From positions 7,325,001 to 7,389,000 of the forward strand of contig JAQISU010000041.1 in NCBI GenBank assembly GCA_029339505.1: DNA of 64,000 nucleotides. Reading direction: 5' to 3'. Under the pieces are notes generated by a model. That model did not search any database and was not told the origin of the DNA. It saw nothing but the letters and a program-made list of their open reading frames with translations. The stretch comes from Unio delphinus (taxonomy: Eukaryota > Mollusca > Bivalvia > Unionida > Unionidae). Positions 21,561 through 33,580 of the stretch are shown piece after piece (within the stretch, counting starts at the first letter, position 1; every line of letters starts with the position of its first letter). The translations under genes were made by a program, and so were the position numbers.

Positions 21561-23744
21561 CCGTATATGATTTTTGCTTCGGCATCGTGACAATTTTAAA
21601 AATTTTAAAAATGCTAAGCAAATTGATCACTCATTTATATATACCGGTAACAAGAGACTATTCCCACGTTTATATATGCTAACCGTATACATCGGGCATT
21701 TATTGGTCTATGTACGGTACAAATCCCACTCGCTGAAGACTTGGCCTAGCAGATCAATGAAGCTGCCTTTACATCTGGCGTTTATTGTTCTAGAATCTAG
21801 GTACCAGGTACTCAACCCATCCGCTATTGGCCCAGCGGCAGATAAGAATAAACAATAATTGTTGCGGTCCTGCCTCAGACAATTCTTTGATCTAAACTTA
21901 AAATGGTAATGAAGCCTTGTTTACATCCAACGGGTGATGAAACATTGGACAAATTTTCATTTATGATAAAGGAAAGAAAACCATTGGATATAAATTGCTC
22001 AGTGCGGCAGATGGCTAGGCTACGTGCGTCTTTTGTATTTTTTTGTTTTTTTACACAAATCGTCAAAACCCGCGTCTTATATATGGGTGCGTCTTATGTA
22101 AAATATTTTTACACAAATCGACAAAACCCACGTCTTATATACGGGTGCATCTTATAATTGGGTGCATCTTATATGTGCGAAAATACGGTACATGTATGCA
22201 CTTTCAAATATTGATATAGTCTTAGATTTATATTTTGATGCATTCATTTCATTTGCAATACATAATATTGATTCTGTATGCACTTCTTGGCTTTTATGTA
22301 TACTCGTTTGAATGCCAATTTGCTAAGGGTGACTTCTGAACTAAGCACTTGATGTCAAAGTAAATGTTTTGGTTTTTATTGTTGATCTGTGCTGCTGTTA
22401 CGATAAAAGTCTCTTGAGAGTACTGAATCAATGTAAATTCTTTCAAATCTAATTTTCAGCAAAGCAATGTTATACTGTGTAACTTTCCTAGACTAAAGAC
22501 AAAAATCATGTTACTATGACTGCCAATTCTGTTCGATCAATAATACATGAAATGCACATCTGTTAGTTTGAATTAATCTAATTAGCAGCCCCGGGCTAAC
22601 ACGGTCAACATGCCAGTTTACCTGGAAATCTGATGAAACTGTTGACCAAGTGTAGAACTTTCATTGCAGCATCAATATTTGTCATTTGATTGTAACACAT
22701 TTTATATATTGTTAAAGCTAATAGAATTATCTACAATAAACATGTTTTCTTTTTACATGTGATGCTATATTAATGGAATTATTCCTCCATAATCATCGAA
22801 AATTACCGATTTCACGCGTCATTGGAAAATGCGTTAATCATGCCGCGATCGCATGACCCTACTGTTCTTTGAAACAAAATGCGGGTTATTAAAACTTTAT
22901 GAATATTCATGAAATTTTCAATCCAATCAGAGGAGATGTAAGCAATTCGGTCAGTGGTTGTAGCAATTTCCTACGATATTCCTACGCAATGAAATAATCC
23001 CTCAAACGTTACGCAGATTTGGCCACAAATTTGACAATTTAAATAAATGCAACATATACCATCAAAATCGGCATATTCCAAGCTTTATAATGATACCAAA
23101 TTTATATATCGGAAACAATTTTAAATCACCCGCAAGGAGCATCGAATTTGTAAAATATTAGAATCACCCGGCATCGACATCCGCCGCCATATTTGAATTT
23201 TCTAACAGCTGATGACGACGTCAACCTTTCCACAACCGATGTTCCAAAAATAATCTTAATATTATTTACGTACAAATTGGTGTGCAAGAAGAACAAGGAA
23301 AGATATTTTTTAATAGTTTTTATCGTAATAGTGCTTATTATACGGTTTAGACAGTATACAGTCGCAAAATGAAAACGCAAACTTAAAGCGTAGATTTTCG
23401 TCTGCTATAAATAGGCTTAAGTTCAATGCTGTAAATATCTCAACTGACAAACTTTAATCGGTTTTAAAATATGTTCAACCTGATATTCATTATTCATTTG
23501 TTTAAATTTTGTAATGGGGCACTGATAAAATTATGAGATTAAAATCACATTACTATGAGACAAATGCAAAGTTTTGATATGATTTTTTTTTGAGTATTTT
23601 TTTTTTTTACTTTGACAAAACGTAGCAATTTAATTACGCCCACACTTCAAGTGGGATCTTAAATTTAAAATACATTGATGATGTTTGATAGCATCAATAA
23701 TGTTTTCCAAATAGAAATAAAATAAAGTCGAAAAAGTGATAATT

Positions 23745-23755
23745 TATTTTTGCAG
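23745..23755 (+). promoter_or_regulatory. Possible splice acceptor in the 5' leader of the large ORF
   Basis: TTATTTTTGCAG ends at 23755, 38 bases before the start ATG, and would fit a leader intron for this otherwise intronless gene. This is weak evidence on its own. Confidence 0.25.
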
Positions 23756-23792
23756 GTATATGATATTAAAAGTTTAACATTCAAAGTGAAAG

Positions 23793-26700
23793 ATGGCTGC
23801 ATTCCCTGGTCCATTCTGCAAGGAATTAAATATACCAACACAGGACTTAGAAGTTGAAAATAACTTGAATCCAATTCAGGAACTAACAAATGGACTTGTC
23901 CTTGAAATCAATTCATACATTGAACACCGTGGCAAAAACTTATATTCCTTGTTCAATATTATTTTAAAGTTGAACTCCAACTTTGAATGTATGAATGTGA
24001 AATCTCTAAAAACAAAAGTTAGTAGAGTATGTGAACAGAAAAAAAAACTTGTTTCCAAAAAGAAAGTTTCTGGATTTAAAAATGTAAAGGAGCTAATGAG
24101 TGCCACATTCAGTCCATATCTGAGCACACAAAAATATGAACAAACAGTGTTTTGTGATGAAGCAGATACAAAGGAAACTATTCAGCAGATAGAAAATGAG
24201 AATTTAAGTAAAAATGAATTTTGCACAATGAAAAATCCCACTGATCAGGTAAGTTGTAATCTTGTTGACAGTGATGATGATGATGAAACTTTGAAAAAAG
24301 AAACTAACTTTCTTAAGTATTCAAATAAGAAACAGTTGAAACTGTGTTCAAAACTTCAGAAGAAAATTGCAGAAAATACTGAGAAGTTAGAAAACATTAA
24401 AAATAGGATTGGTCACTATTCTATGCGAAATGTAAATAAAAGAGATGAGACCTCAAAGAAACACTTGCAAGCATTGCATGGCTTGAAACGATTAATCAGC
24501 AGGCAAAAGAACCAAATAAAGATGATGACTGAAAAATTGAAAGAAAGTGGACTCAAGCTTGAAACTGTGACTAATGAGAACCAAGCATCAGCTGACATAA
24601 TTACTGTATCGACAGAGCAAGTAAGAATTATTTCTGAGAAAAGAAATAGTGAGAAATCAAAGATCTTGTCCCTTCAGAAAAGCAACGGTTATTTAAGAAC
24701 TGAAATTAATAGTCTCCGCTTGAAATTGAAACAGAGAGAGTCTTTTGTACCTGATGATGCTGAAAGATGTAATGCCAAATGTGACAGCTGTAAAATGATT
24801 AGATCTCAAATACTAGACAAGGAGAACAAAGTAGCACAAGTTGAAGAAGATGTTGATGAAATTATAAATGAAAGTATAAAGACCAAAAATGAAGATGGAA
24901 GCTATAGCCACGAGGTTCGTCTTTGTGTCACTGAACTGGTTGGGTTAGAAGTTGCTGTTGAGAAAGTGTCTCCAGTAATTCAGTCTGTGTTAAGACATAT
25001 CTAAGGAAAAAGTTTAGACAGATCAGATTTGCCAAACCCATCAACAACTCAAGCAATAGTCGATGAAGGACATTATATAGCAAAAACATTTATTTCAGAA
25101 AAACTCAATAAAGCTGAAAACTGGGGCTTAGGTAGGGATGGCACAACACGGAAAAAGCAGAAAATTGTAGACACTTCAATAACACTTGACAGTGGTGATG
25201 TGATCAGTTTAGGGTTTGATCGAGTTTATAAAGAGAATGCAATTTCCATAAATAATGTTACAAAGAACCACCTGAATGAGCTCAGTAAACTTCATGCAAA
25301 CATGGTCAAGGAAGAAACATAAGATGAAGCAACATTTGTGGCCCGGTCTTTAGAGAAATTATCTTACACAATGAGCGATAGAGCAAGCAATGAAAAATTG
25401 GCCAATAAGTTGTTAGAAGAATGGCATGATGATGTATTGAAAGACTTTGACGGGGACAAAGGTATTGTTCATCATTTCTACTGTATGGCTCATGTGCTTC
25501 TTGGCTTTCATAGCTACACCAAACCCGGCATTAAAAAATTAGAAACTGAAATAGTCGATTCAGTGGGACCGGTTGGACGTGATGCTCTACCAGTGTTCCA
25601 GTATTGGAGTAAAAAAGAAACTGTCATTGAGAGGGTTGTTCGTACAACATCAGAAGTGTTTGGACCAGTGACCACAATGGAATACGGGACATGTGGGATG
25701 CACACTGCATGGCAAATGGTATTAAGTCAGTAATAGGAAATTACACAGACAACAGGTTTAATGCAGTATTTGAAACTTCAGCTGAAGTATTTATCCATAG
25801 ACAGGACTTTATAAAAGTTATTGAAACATTGGACAATCCCAATCTGAAGCTAAAATCTGTATTAATGGATTTAAAGTCTGACATAGTCTGTACATTTTTA
25901 CAGTGCTTTGGTCTATTTTTCATGAAGTTGACAGGGCCATACTGGAATCTCATCACCACAGGCAAAGTAATTTATCTAGACCTTTCACAACATATTCTGG
26001 AAATTAAAGAATTTTTACAACAGTGTATTGAAACACCCACTCATCTTCTGAACCAAAATGAACATTGGTCACCAAATGACCCCTTAGATATTGGAAAGGT
26101 CAATCATCATCAAAGATTAGCTGACTGTCTGTTTTCAATAAAAAAAAAAGAGACCAGAGATCTGTTGTTGAAGACCATCATAACTGTTGCCTCAGCTATG
26201 GTTGCAGTAATCGACAAACAGCTGATAGACTTTCTTGATGGTGGAAAGTACCATGTCGATGCTGAAATGATCAGTGAAACGGAAGAACAGAGAACAAATT
26301 TTGCTCATCTTACTAATCTTGGATGTGAGCATCACTTTGGCGATCTGGACAGCAGTCAGAGGAGGCGACCTAGTGCATCAATGCACCACCATACATCTGT
26401 ACAGTTGTTGAAATGGAACAGAATTCCCATGATGAAGTGGCTAAGTGAAATGAAGACTGATAATCGTCATAGCATTCTGCTTTCAGCACGAAAAGGTGGT
26501 CGGGAAATGCGACAAGACCACATATCAAACGAAAATAAAGTTGTGGCTGAAATTCACACTGAAATGGTCACAAAGAAAGGGCAAAAAAGGAAAGGATCTG
26601 CTGCTGAAAGGAGGAAAAAGAATCCTGCTGCTGAAAGGGGGAAAAAGAATCAGCGGAAAGTTTCGGTCAATTCCCATGACATAATGTTTAAAGGATTAAA

Positions 26701-26995
26701 CCACATGTTCAGAAAAAATGAGTATGTGGCAATTGCTTACCAAGACTCCTGGTATCCTGGTATTGTTGAAAGAGTGAAGGATAATCAAACAGCAAGTGTG
26801 AAGTTCATGTCACCATGCAGAAAGGAAGGGTACTTTCAATGGCCTTGTAGGGCAGACACACAAATTGTTGACAAGAAGTTTATTCTGTCAAACAAGCTCA
26901 TTCCTGATTGCATAAATTCAGGTCGACAATGGTACATCAAAGAGTTTAATGAAATTGAAAAGCAGTATAAAAACTTTAAATGTACATACTTTTAA
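23793..26995 (+). pseudogene. Large transposase-like protein gene, about 1067 codons, three disruptions
   Basis: The start ATG at 23793 (MAAFPGPFCKELNIP) opens a 403-codon frame. Stops at 25002 and 25320 are in the same frame, and a frameshift falls near 25700, after which the frame is open to 26995. In order: a polar N-terminus; a long coiled-coil region (about residues 175-310, Lys/Glu/Leu-rich); CNAKCDSC near residue 325; then candidate RNase H-fold catalytic motifs LGRDGTT (Asp at 25137), TMSDRAS (Asp at 25377), CMAH (25482-25493, like the C/D-x-x-H motif of many eukaryotic transposases) and CEHHFGDLD (Glu at 26327). A basic repeat (SAAERRKK/PAAERGKK) follows, then YQDSWYPGIVERVKDN, a Tudor/SH3-like C-terminal fold. 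Catalytic assignments are inference from motif order. It could instead be a host gene derived from such an element, but the breaks argue against function. Confidence 0.7.
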
Positions 26996-27019
26996 TTAAA
27001 GCATGGTCTCTGGCTGGAA

Positions 27020-27025
27020 AATAAA
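27020..27025 (+). terminator. Polyadenylation signal AATAAA after the large ORF
   Basis: AATAAA lies 25 bases after the stop codon at 26995, followed by a T-rich region (TTGTTATTATTG, then a long T/C tract near 27050). Position and context suit a real cleavage signal for the element transcript. Confidence 0.5.
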
Positions 27026-28236
27026 ATTCTTGTTATTATTGTCAATTCTTCATTTTTTTTCTTCTTCTTCTATACAAGGAATTAGTGACATTGTTTAACA
27101 TCACAGTATGTTTTTAATTAGGTCCTGCAACATTGTTTCAATCACAGTATTGAAAAAACATTTCATTTTTGTTGTTTTCAAAGTTATTTTACTTACATAT
27201 GAACTTTTGCTATGTGATACATTTGTATTAAGTTAACTGCCATAAAAGTTGTGAATTTTTTAAATATGATTTTCAGTTATAAATGAAAATATTGAAGTCA
27301 GACAACATATTTAATGAGAGTAATGCATTCAGCAGGAAAAATGCAATCAGAATATCAAATTTCATATTAATATCTCAACAAATAAGAAAGTTATAACATT
27401 TTTATAGAAATCAAACTTTACTTCGGTTCCGCGACTGGCACATAATCTGAATACATTTACATAAGACACAAATTCTAGAAATTTTTTAATATTTTGGAAC
27501 TTAAAAGTTACATAACTTTTTTTCTAATAGAGATATTTTAAAACAATAAACTGTTTTGGAATGCTGTTCAAAAGATCTATATGATTAAAACAAGTGTTTG
27601 CAGTTATTTCAATATCCAAAAAAATAACTGGGGTTGCTAATCTAATTATACACCAATCCGTGATTGGAAATTTATTTCAATTTAATTAAGTGCATGTGAG
27701 TGCTGTTCTCATAAAATAATAATACATAAGAATCACTCCTTCCCTCAGTCCATTGATCACATATCCTAAACCATCATGAGGACATTTGCAAAACTTTGTA
27801 GTTATCTTGTACATCTACTAAATATCATCCATGGCTCCTGCATGAGGGAGTGGGCTTTAAGATTAAATATTCAATAATGGCAATTACAGGATGGGTCAGG
27901 TATATACTGTAAGAAATGTGGCATCTGCATTTGTGATTAACTGTAGGTTTTCTAGTTTTCTCATTATGCAGTCAAACTGTCCCATGATGCTGTCCTTTGG
28001 CCATTTGCCAATGGTCACTGGGAATTTTACCTCTTTGTAAGTTCTGTCTTTAATTTAACTTTAAACATTACATTATGAACAGTACTGAAAGCTAGCAATT
28101 ATCAAATTTTATGATAATCATTAAATGACCTTGTTTATATAGTTTTCTGCTTAAAGTAACATTTAAATACAAGATTCTGATTTTGAGCATTTTTTTCAGG
28201 TACAATATAAATGCAGGAAAAAGAAAACATTATTAC

Positions 28237-28371
28237 CAGCTTGGAGAGGTTCATATCTCTGAGGACTCTCATAACAATATTGCTTTCTGTTTCATTTGGT
28301 CTTGCTCTCTTCTGGGCTCCAAGAGTTCTCAACACTGACAAGATATTTCTCAGACCAAAGTCATAGTGAAC
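28237..28371 (-). CDS. Dynein heavy chain exon h (AAA1-AAA2 connection)
   Basis: 45 codons, phase 0, residues 375-419. It begins [20 protein letters not shown] and ends [26 protein letters not shown] is a hallmark of dynein heavy chains. [18 protein letters not shown] leads to the DEPLF block in the next exon. The acceptor is ATTGTCAG and the donor GTAATA. Confidence 0.95.
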
Positions 28372-29186
28372 CTGACAATGATGGTATAATTATTTTTCAA
28401 AATGCAATAATGAAGAAAAAAAACAATAAGAAAATACTGACTGATGCCAATACAGTCAGAAATAAGACATTACAACTTCATACACTTAATAATAACCTCC
28501 CAAAAAAAATCTTACAAAATCTCATCTACATCTAAAGAGAAAAATAAACCTAGGCCCCTGCACCAGAAAATTAAATTGTTAGTCTCTAATATAAATAGTG
28601 GTATACAGTTTTATGTATATCAATATCTTCGAAATTGCCGAGTTATAACATAGCACACAATTTTTCATGCTATCCAGCACTACATACTGATCTGCAAACC
28701 CTGATAAGACAGTCTATGTGCTGTTTAAAGCATTTGAGGTAGTGCTGTAAAGTTTGTCTGGTTCCCGGACTAATTCCACTTATTATAATATGAAACCCGG
28801 ATCCAAATCAACCACAGATGAAGCAATTATCTGGATTTTTTGGCAGCAATCATTTTTCTGTTTATTTTGCTTTTATTCGAAGGGTCATTGGTAAGACTTA
28901 TGGCAAAATCGTAAGGGTAGGCAGGTCTGCAAAGTATATTTTAACACCATTTGTGTTGAATTCAAAGAAGGTAGGATTATACTTAACTAGAAATGCTATT
29001 TTATACTGGGAAAATTTCTGGATATAGTTTATATTTTAAAAAAGGCCACTTTTGCATCAAACAACTGGTAGTAATTTTAAGTTTTAAATTATGTCAAAGA
29101 AGGAAATAAAATAACTATTTAAAGCATTTAGAGACCGAAATTGTGACTCAACATTAAAGAACCTTAACTATCAGCTTTTTACCTAC
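28372..29186. other. Intron stretch between dynein exons h and g, no gene seen
   Basis: AT-rich. No repeat or coding motif was noticed. Confidence 0.5.
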
Positions 29187-29294
29187 CTGCTTTGAAAGCT
29201 GTTCTTCACATAGTTTGTATAGAGTGTAAAACTTCTGTGCCAGGATAACATTTTCTAGAAAACCACAGCTGGCAAGTTTCACTCTCATGATGAT
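29187..29294 (-). CDS. Dynein heavy chain exon g (AAA1 small domain)
   Basis: 36 codons, phase 0, residues 339-374. It begins [20 protein letters not shown] and ends [12 protein letters not shown]. In axonemal chains this is the helical part of AAA1 following the MMVPDRQ block. The acceptor is GATTTCAG-like (AAACATTTCAG) and the donor GTAGGT. Confidence 0.92.
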
Positions 29295-29612
29295 CTGAAA
29301 TGTTTATTGCATTTATACCTTTTAATAAACCTGCAACAAAACTAAAGTTTATACAAAAACTGGCTGTATATTTGTGCATTCAAGCTCTAATATTGTAGAA
29401 TTTAATGGAAGAACTTCATATATGGAAAAATGTGCTTGATGCATTCTGCATAGCTAGTGACAAGTGTCACTGCTAAATTATGATAAGAATCCCATTCAAC
29501 TTCTACAAGTGATTTGTTTCTTTAAAGCAGAAACATGTCTCCTAAATTCCTACAATTACGATGACCTTCTGTGTCTAAGACATAATTAGAATGATAATTT
29601 TCTGTCATACTT

Positions 29613-29779
29613 AATCTCCTGATGGCATGCATGGGCTATGATGAGCAAAATGTTTATGGTCATTCATTTCGTATTGGAGTAGCCACAACTGCAGCTGCAG
29701 TTGATATGGAGGACCATCTAATTAAGACTTTAGGATGGTGGTCTTGATCATGTTATACGCAGTACACCAGAGTTCACCC
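29613..29779 (+). pseudogene. Tyrosine recombinase C-terminal fragment (DIRS/Crypton-like)
   Basis: The plus-strand frame reads NLLMACMGYDEQNVYGHSFR, then IGVATTAAAVDMEDHLIKTL and GWWS-stop-SCYTQYTRV. GHSFRIG...TTAA, then IKxLGxW, then Y is the end of the tyrosine recombinase fold. His and Arg are in HSFR, and the nucleophile Tyr is in SCYTQY. Such domains occur in DIRS-like retrotransposons and Crypton elements. A stop codon just before the catalytic Tyr, and no reverse transcriptase nearby, show a dead fragment. The upstream catalytic Arg box was not found. Confidence 0.8.
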
Positions 29780-30530
29780 TTATCGCCTTTTTTCTGCTCA
29801 TGAACAGTTTTGATTATTATATTTAGTATTATATGCTTTGGACACTAATCCTTCCAAATGGATTTTCACATTCCAAACTGGCATCCTCTTGATGGCTCTG
29901 ATTTGATATATTTTAAATAAAATTCAATTTGTCATTTTTTCCCCAATCGGATACTCATAAGCTAAACTAATAACATAAAGGTCATGCCCATTAAATATAT
30001 TTTTTTCACAGTTTTAAACAGGAATAAAAATAAGAATATTTTTTTCAAGCTGGGATCAGTCTAGCTCTATTCCATGAATCAGTGGTCAACCAAGGATACA
30101 CTCTTATGCAGGATCAGTGAAGCACAGATTTAGTTAAGAATGGATCAGCCCAGAAAACATTGCATGCTGGAATCAGCCTAGCACATAGTTGTGGAACACA
30201 GTGATTTCTCCATATCTGCATCTTCTGTTTATGACAATAACATGTATTAAATTTCCATACAGTCCATAAGGATTTGTACATTATAAGAATGTGTGCTGAG
30301 CAGCCAGACATGAGCAGTCCAAAAAAAGGTACCAAAGAGTAAAACTGCCATAATTAAGGCTCCTAAGGAATATGTTAAAGTCAATTATCTCACAATGCTT
30401 TTTATTCTCTGCGTTGAAACTGCTTCATATCCTTTGAATTGGCAATACATGATAAATAGTAGACCTCAGTCAATTGCAGAAGCTTTTGTACAGGAGACTA
30501 CTTCTTAATTACACCACCAAAACAATCCAA
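29780..30530. other. Intron stretch between dynein exons g and f, no gene seen
   Basis: No coding or transposon signature was noticed other than the recombinase fragment just upstream. Confidence 0.45.
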
Positions 30531-30532
30531 CA

Positions 30533-30641
30533 TTTTTTTTTTTTTTTTTTTATAGAAAGAAAAGAAAAGAAAGAAAAACAAGAAAGAAAGAAAGAAAAAA
30601 TGAATGAAAGAAAAAAAGAAAGAAAGAAAGAAAACAAAATA
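30533..30641. repeat. Poly-T followed by (GAAA)n low-complexity tract
   Basis: About 19 T, then roughly 85 bp of GAAA-type purine repeats. Open frames here are artefacts of composition. Confidence 0.9.
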
Positions 30642-30753
30642 AATGGAATATTTTATTGAAAATACCTACTTGCCACAGCGACCTAGATGGAAAACTAAAT
30701 GAATGAACAAAGAGAAGAAAAGTGGAACGCACAGTCCTGGGTAACACTATCTA

Positions 30754-30948
<195 letters not shown>

Positions 30949-31529
30949 CTACAAGGTCAAAAGTAAGCCTTTTGTAAACAAATAGTAATATTCTGAACAG
31001 AAATTCAAAGATATTTTGTGTCTCACCCATTCCTGTGCCTGCAAATGAAAATGATCTTGACCTCAAAACAATTTTTGGGTAGAAGTACATGAATATGATA
31101 GGGTAGTATTTACCAATTCTAAAGTTTGGGTGAAACACCTACCCCTTCCAAGGTCAGGGACTAATAACCATACAAAAATCTTTAAGCAAAAACTTAACAA
31201 AGAAATGAAATAACATTAACATTGCCTGGTTGTAAAAGCAAGATTTTCGGTGCACAAGTGTAAAATGGCAATCTTTATTCTACAGAACAAGAATGCTACA
31301 GTCAACCCCAATTATCTTAATTACATTGGGGGTGTAAAAAAAATCATCAAAAATGTTTGTTCTTATAATTTTCAAAAGTGGTAAATTTCAACTATAAAAT
31401 TTTATGCATAGTAGACACATCTGAAGTAGCAAAAATTAGTTTTGTTTCTAAAAGCAGATTGCATTTCCTTTGCACAATCAAACTTATAATTCAGTCATGC
31501 CAGGTTGAAGGAAAAAGAAGACTGTAGGT

Positions 31530-31784
31530 TTGTTTTGTTTGTTTTTTATGGTTTAACGCCATTATTCAGCACAAGATAGGCTATACATGGCGGCCAGTAT
31601 TAATGGTGGAGGAAGAACCTGGAAAACCCCGGAAAGAACCACCAACCCACGAGAAGCTACTGGCAAGCTTTCTCACATATCCACATTGGTCAAATCTGAG
31701 ACTCGAACCCACGCAGACAGAGGTGAGATGGCAGTGATCCGTAACGGACAGCACTTTAGACCACTCAGCCACTCGGGGCTCTGG
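31530..31784 (-). mobile_element. tRNA-derived SINE, family A, with 15-bp target duplication
   Basis: On the minus strand the head is CCCGAGTGGCTGAGTGGTCT, the B box GTGGGTTCGAGTCTCAG, the body GGTGGTTCTTTCCGGGGTTT and the 3' part GCGTTAAACCATAAAAAACA. Exact repeats AAGAAGACTGTAGGT lie at 31515-31529 and 31785-31799. Both promoter boxes are intact and the tail is A-rich rather than the (AAC)n of the other copies. This is the best-preserved copy of family A. Confidence 0.92.
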
Positions 31785-31799
31785 AAGAAGACTGTAGGT

Positions 31800-33041
31800 C
31801 TTTTAAACGAGTCACACATTTTTACAACTAATTACTGTAAAAATGTGAGTGATTTAAAGTTGTTTTAATTTCCCTATGAATAGCCTTTCCTTTTGGTAGC
31901 CTCAGCAAGACAATAGTTTTCTCACACCGACAAAAATATAGGCCAGTTTAAGTAAACATCCATGTAGGACATTGCTTGTTTTTTAAAGTATTTATTTTCT
32001 TAGTGTTGATTTATGTCTAGTATCAAAATATAACTGGCCAATAATGTGCAAGTAAGTTGATTGCTTTGTTGATCATAAGAGGTTCCTTTACACTGGTATA
32101 TGATGGTTTTTACCAATAAAATTTGCCTCTGTCCCAGAAAAAATTGAAACAGTCAAGAATTCATATACCAACAAACTATAAAATGTGTTTCAAGTCTTTA
32201 AAGTTCATTGTCTCAACATTAATTTTTGTAAGAAGCCGCCTTGTTATATTCAAAAAGTTTTATTCCCATATCCCTCTCGGATATGATCAGTAATCATCAG
32301 CAACAACAAAGTGCCAGAAGGAGAGTCAGTGTATCACTTTGATGGACTGCAAGACTTTGATATTCAATTTAAGATAATACAAATAAAAGCACTCCTTCTG
32401 TTTTAAAGATGTTGCTTCTATGAATCACTTTCCTTCATCTCATGTGCGTTGAAGACTCTGTAATCATGGCACAGTGATCAACAACTTCATTTTTATAAAA
32501 AAAACTGGGTTCTATGGATTCTTTCAAAATACCTATGGTGCTTTCATTTACTTTTGGTCAAAATAAATTAACCACAATCATGCTTGTTGCAGTGGGGACC
32601 AGCTTGGTTTGGAATTTTGTGCATTACTTAGGAGGGAACAATTTATTTGAAAGCAGCTACTGAAAGTTTGTATAATGCAAACAGTATGAATCTGTCACCA
32701 ACTCATAATAGTCTTAAACACATTCTTTCTTACAAAAGATTCTGGAAAGAGTAAACAAACATTTTCTTTATGTTAATGTGAAAATTTGACACACTTAATG
32801 ATGAATTATTTACCATTTTGTATTTCAGTATCTTAATTATGACACAGCAAGCAAGTATATATTTTTTTCTTTAAGTCATGTTCTTGGACATTACATGACT
32901 TCTAGTAAGAACTAAGAGTTTTGTTTTGAGAATTTGAAGGTGACAAATGCAGCAGCCCATGCAAATTTCATGAATTAACTCAAAGAAAGACAATTAATTC
33001 TTATTCTAAATTATAGCTTGAAAAAACAAAAAAAAATTTAC
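31800..33041. other. Intron stretch between SINE and dynein exon e, no gene seen
   Basis: AT-rich intron. No motifs were recognised. Confidence 0.5.
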
Positions 33042-33229
33042 CATTGTCAGGAAAAGACCGAATTCAGGATTGAGGTCAACAAGATCACCATCAGTAAAAA
33101 TAAACTCCTTCTTCCTCTCCTTTTTTGCAGTCAGCACAATATAAATTTGTTGCGCAGCCACAGACAGAACTGGCAGCTCAATTCTGTTGAATTCATCAAA
33201 ACAGCCCCAAGAGCCAGACTGAGCAAGGC
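33042..33229 (-). CDS. Dynein heavy chain exon e (AAA1 Walker B)
   Basis: Two bases plus 62 codons, residues 247-309. It reads [20 protein letters not shown], with Walker B Asp258 and Glu259 in CFDEF, then [20 protein letters not shown] and [17 protein letters not shown]. It ends in phase 0 at the Met that precedes the sensor I Asn of the next exon. The acceptor is TTTGTAATCAG and the donor GTAAAT. Two long (TA)n tracts lie in the intron upstream in transcript order. Confidence 0.95.
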
Positions 33230-33488
33230 CTGATTACAAATAATAAAAGTTTACAGAATATGACATTATTTCAGCATTGTAACAGGACTGTGTGAAAATC
33301 TTGGCACTGGATTAAACCTGACCAAGTATGAAAACACAACATACATTTACTATTTTAAAGTTCTCACAAAATAGTGCCACTGCTATGAGAAACTTCTTTT
33401 TCAACCACCTGCCCGATGAAAATTAAAAATGCTATGCAAGGCTAGGAAATAGAAATCAGAATGATTATTCAATTTAGTCCATATAAAC

Positions 33489-33491
<3 letters not shown>

Positions 33492-33578
<87 letters not shown>
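33492..33578. repeat. (TA)n microsatellite
   Basis: More than 40 uninterrupted TA units. Length is likely variable between individuals and prone to assembly error. Confidence 0.95.

Positions 33579-33580
<2 letters not shown>

Larger units (their letters stand above)
20517..22188 (-). mobile_element. Pogo-like transposon with TCTTATATA end repeats
   Basis: TA at 20515 and 22189 flank inverted ends (left CCATATTTTCGCGTATATAAG, right CCGTATTTTCGCACATATAAG on the opposite strand). Subterminal GGGTGCGTCTTATAT units are repeated several times. On the minus strand, 21560-21240 reads GRQRRATYIEACNWVPWAWE, then SESVGIIPKSASYISSLDDD and a strongly acidic tail. This is the typical end of pogo transposases (Tyr-x-x-Trp-Val...Ala-Trp...Gly-Ile, then D/E-rich). 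Three in-frame stops interrupt it. The rest of the transposase is gone. Confidence 0.78.
22584..27638 (+). mobile_element. Candidate 5.05-kb DNA transposon with 9-bp target duplication
   Basis: Exact direct repeats AATCTAATT at 22575-22583 and 27639-27647 flank short inverted ends (AGCAGCCCC at the left, AGCAACCCC read on the opposite strand at the right). The interior carries one plus-strand coding sequence (23793-26995) without introns and an AATAAA at 27020. Duplication length, short ends and a large protein with transposase-like motifs suggest a cut-and-paste element in a Mutator-like size class. I do not recognise the family by name. The ends are only nine bases long, so the boundary call depends mainly on the duplication. 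Confidence 0.6.

Noticed and set aside
25514..25705. Opposite-strand frames across 23876-25965
   Set aside because: They are shadows of the large plus-strand coding sequence.
30474..30747. Lys/Glu-rich and Phe-rich open frames on opposite strands
   Set aside because: They are produced by the poly-T/(GAAA)n tract.
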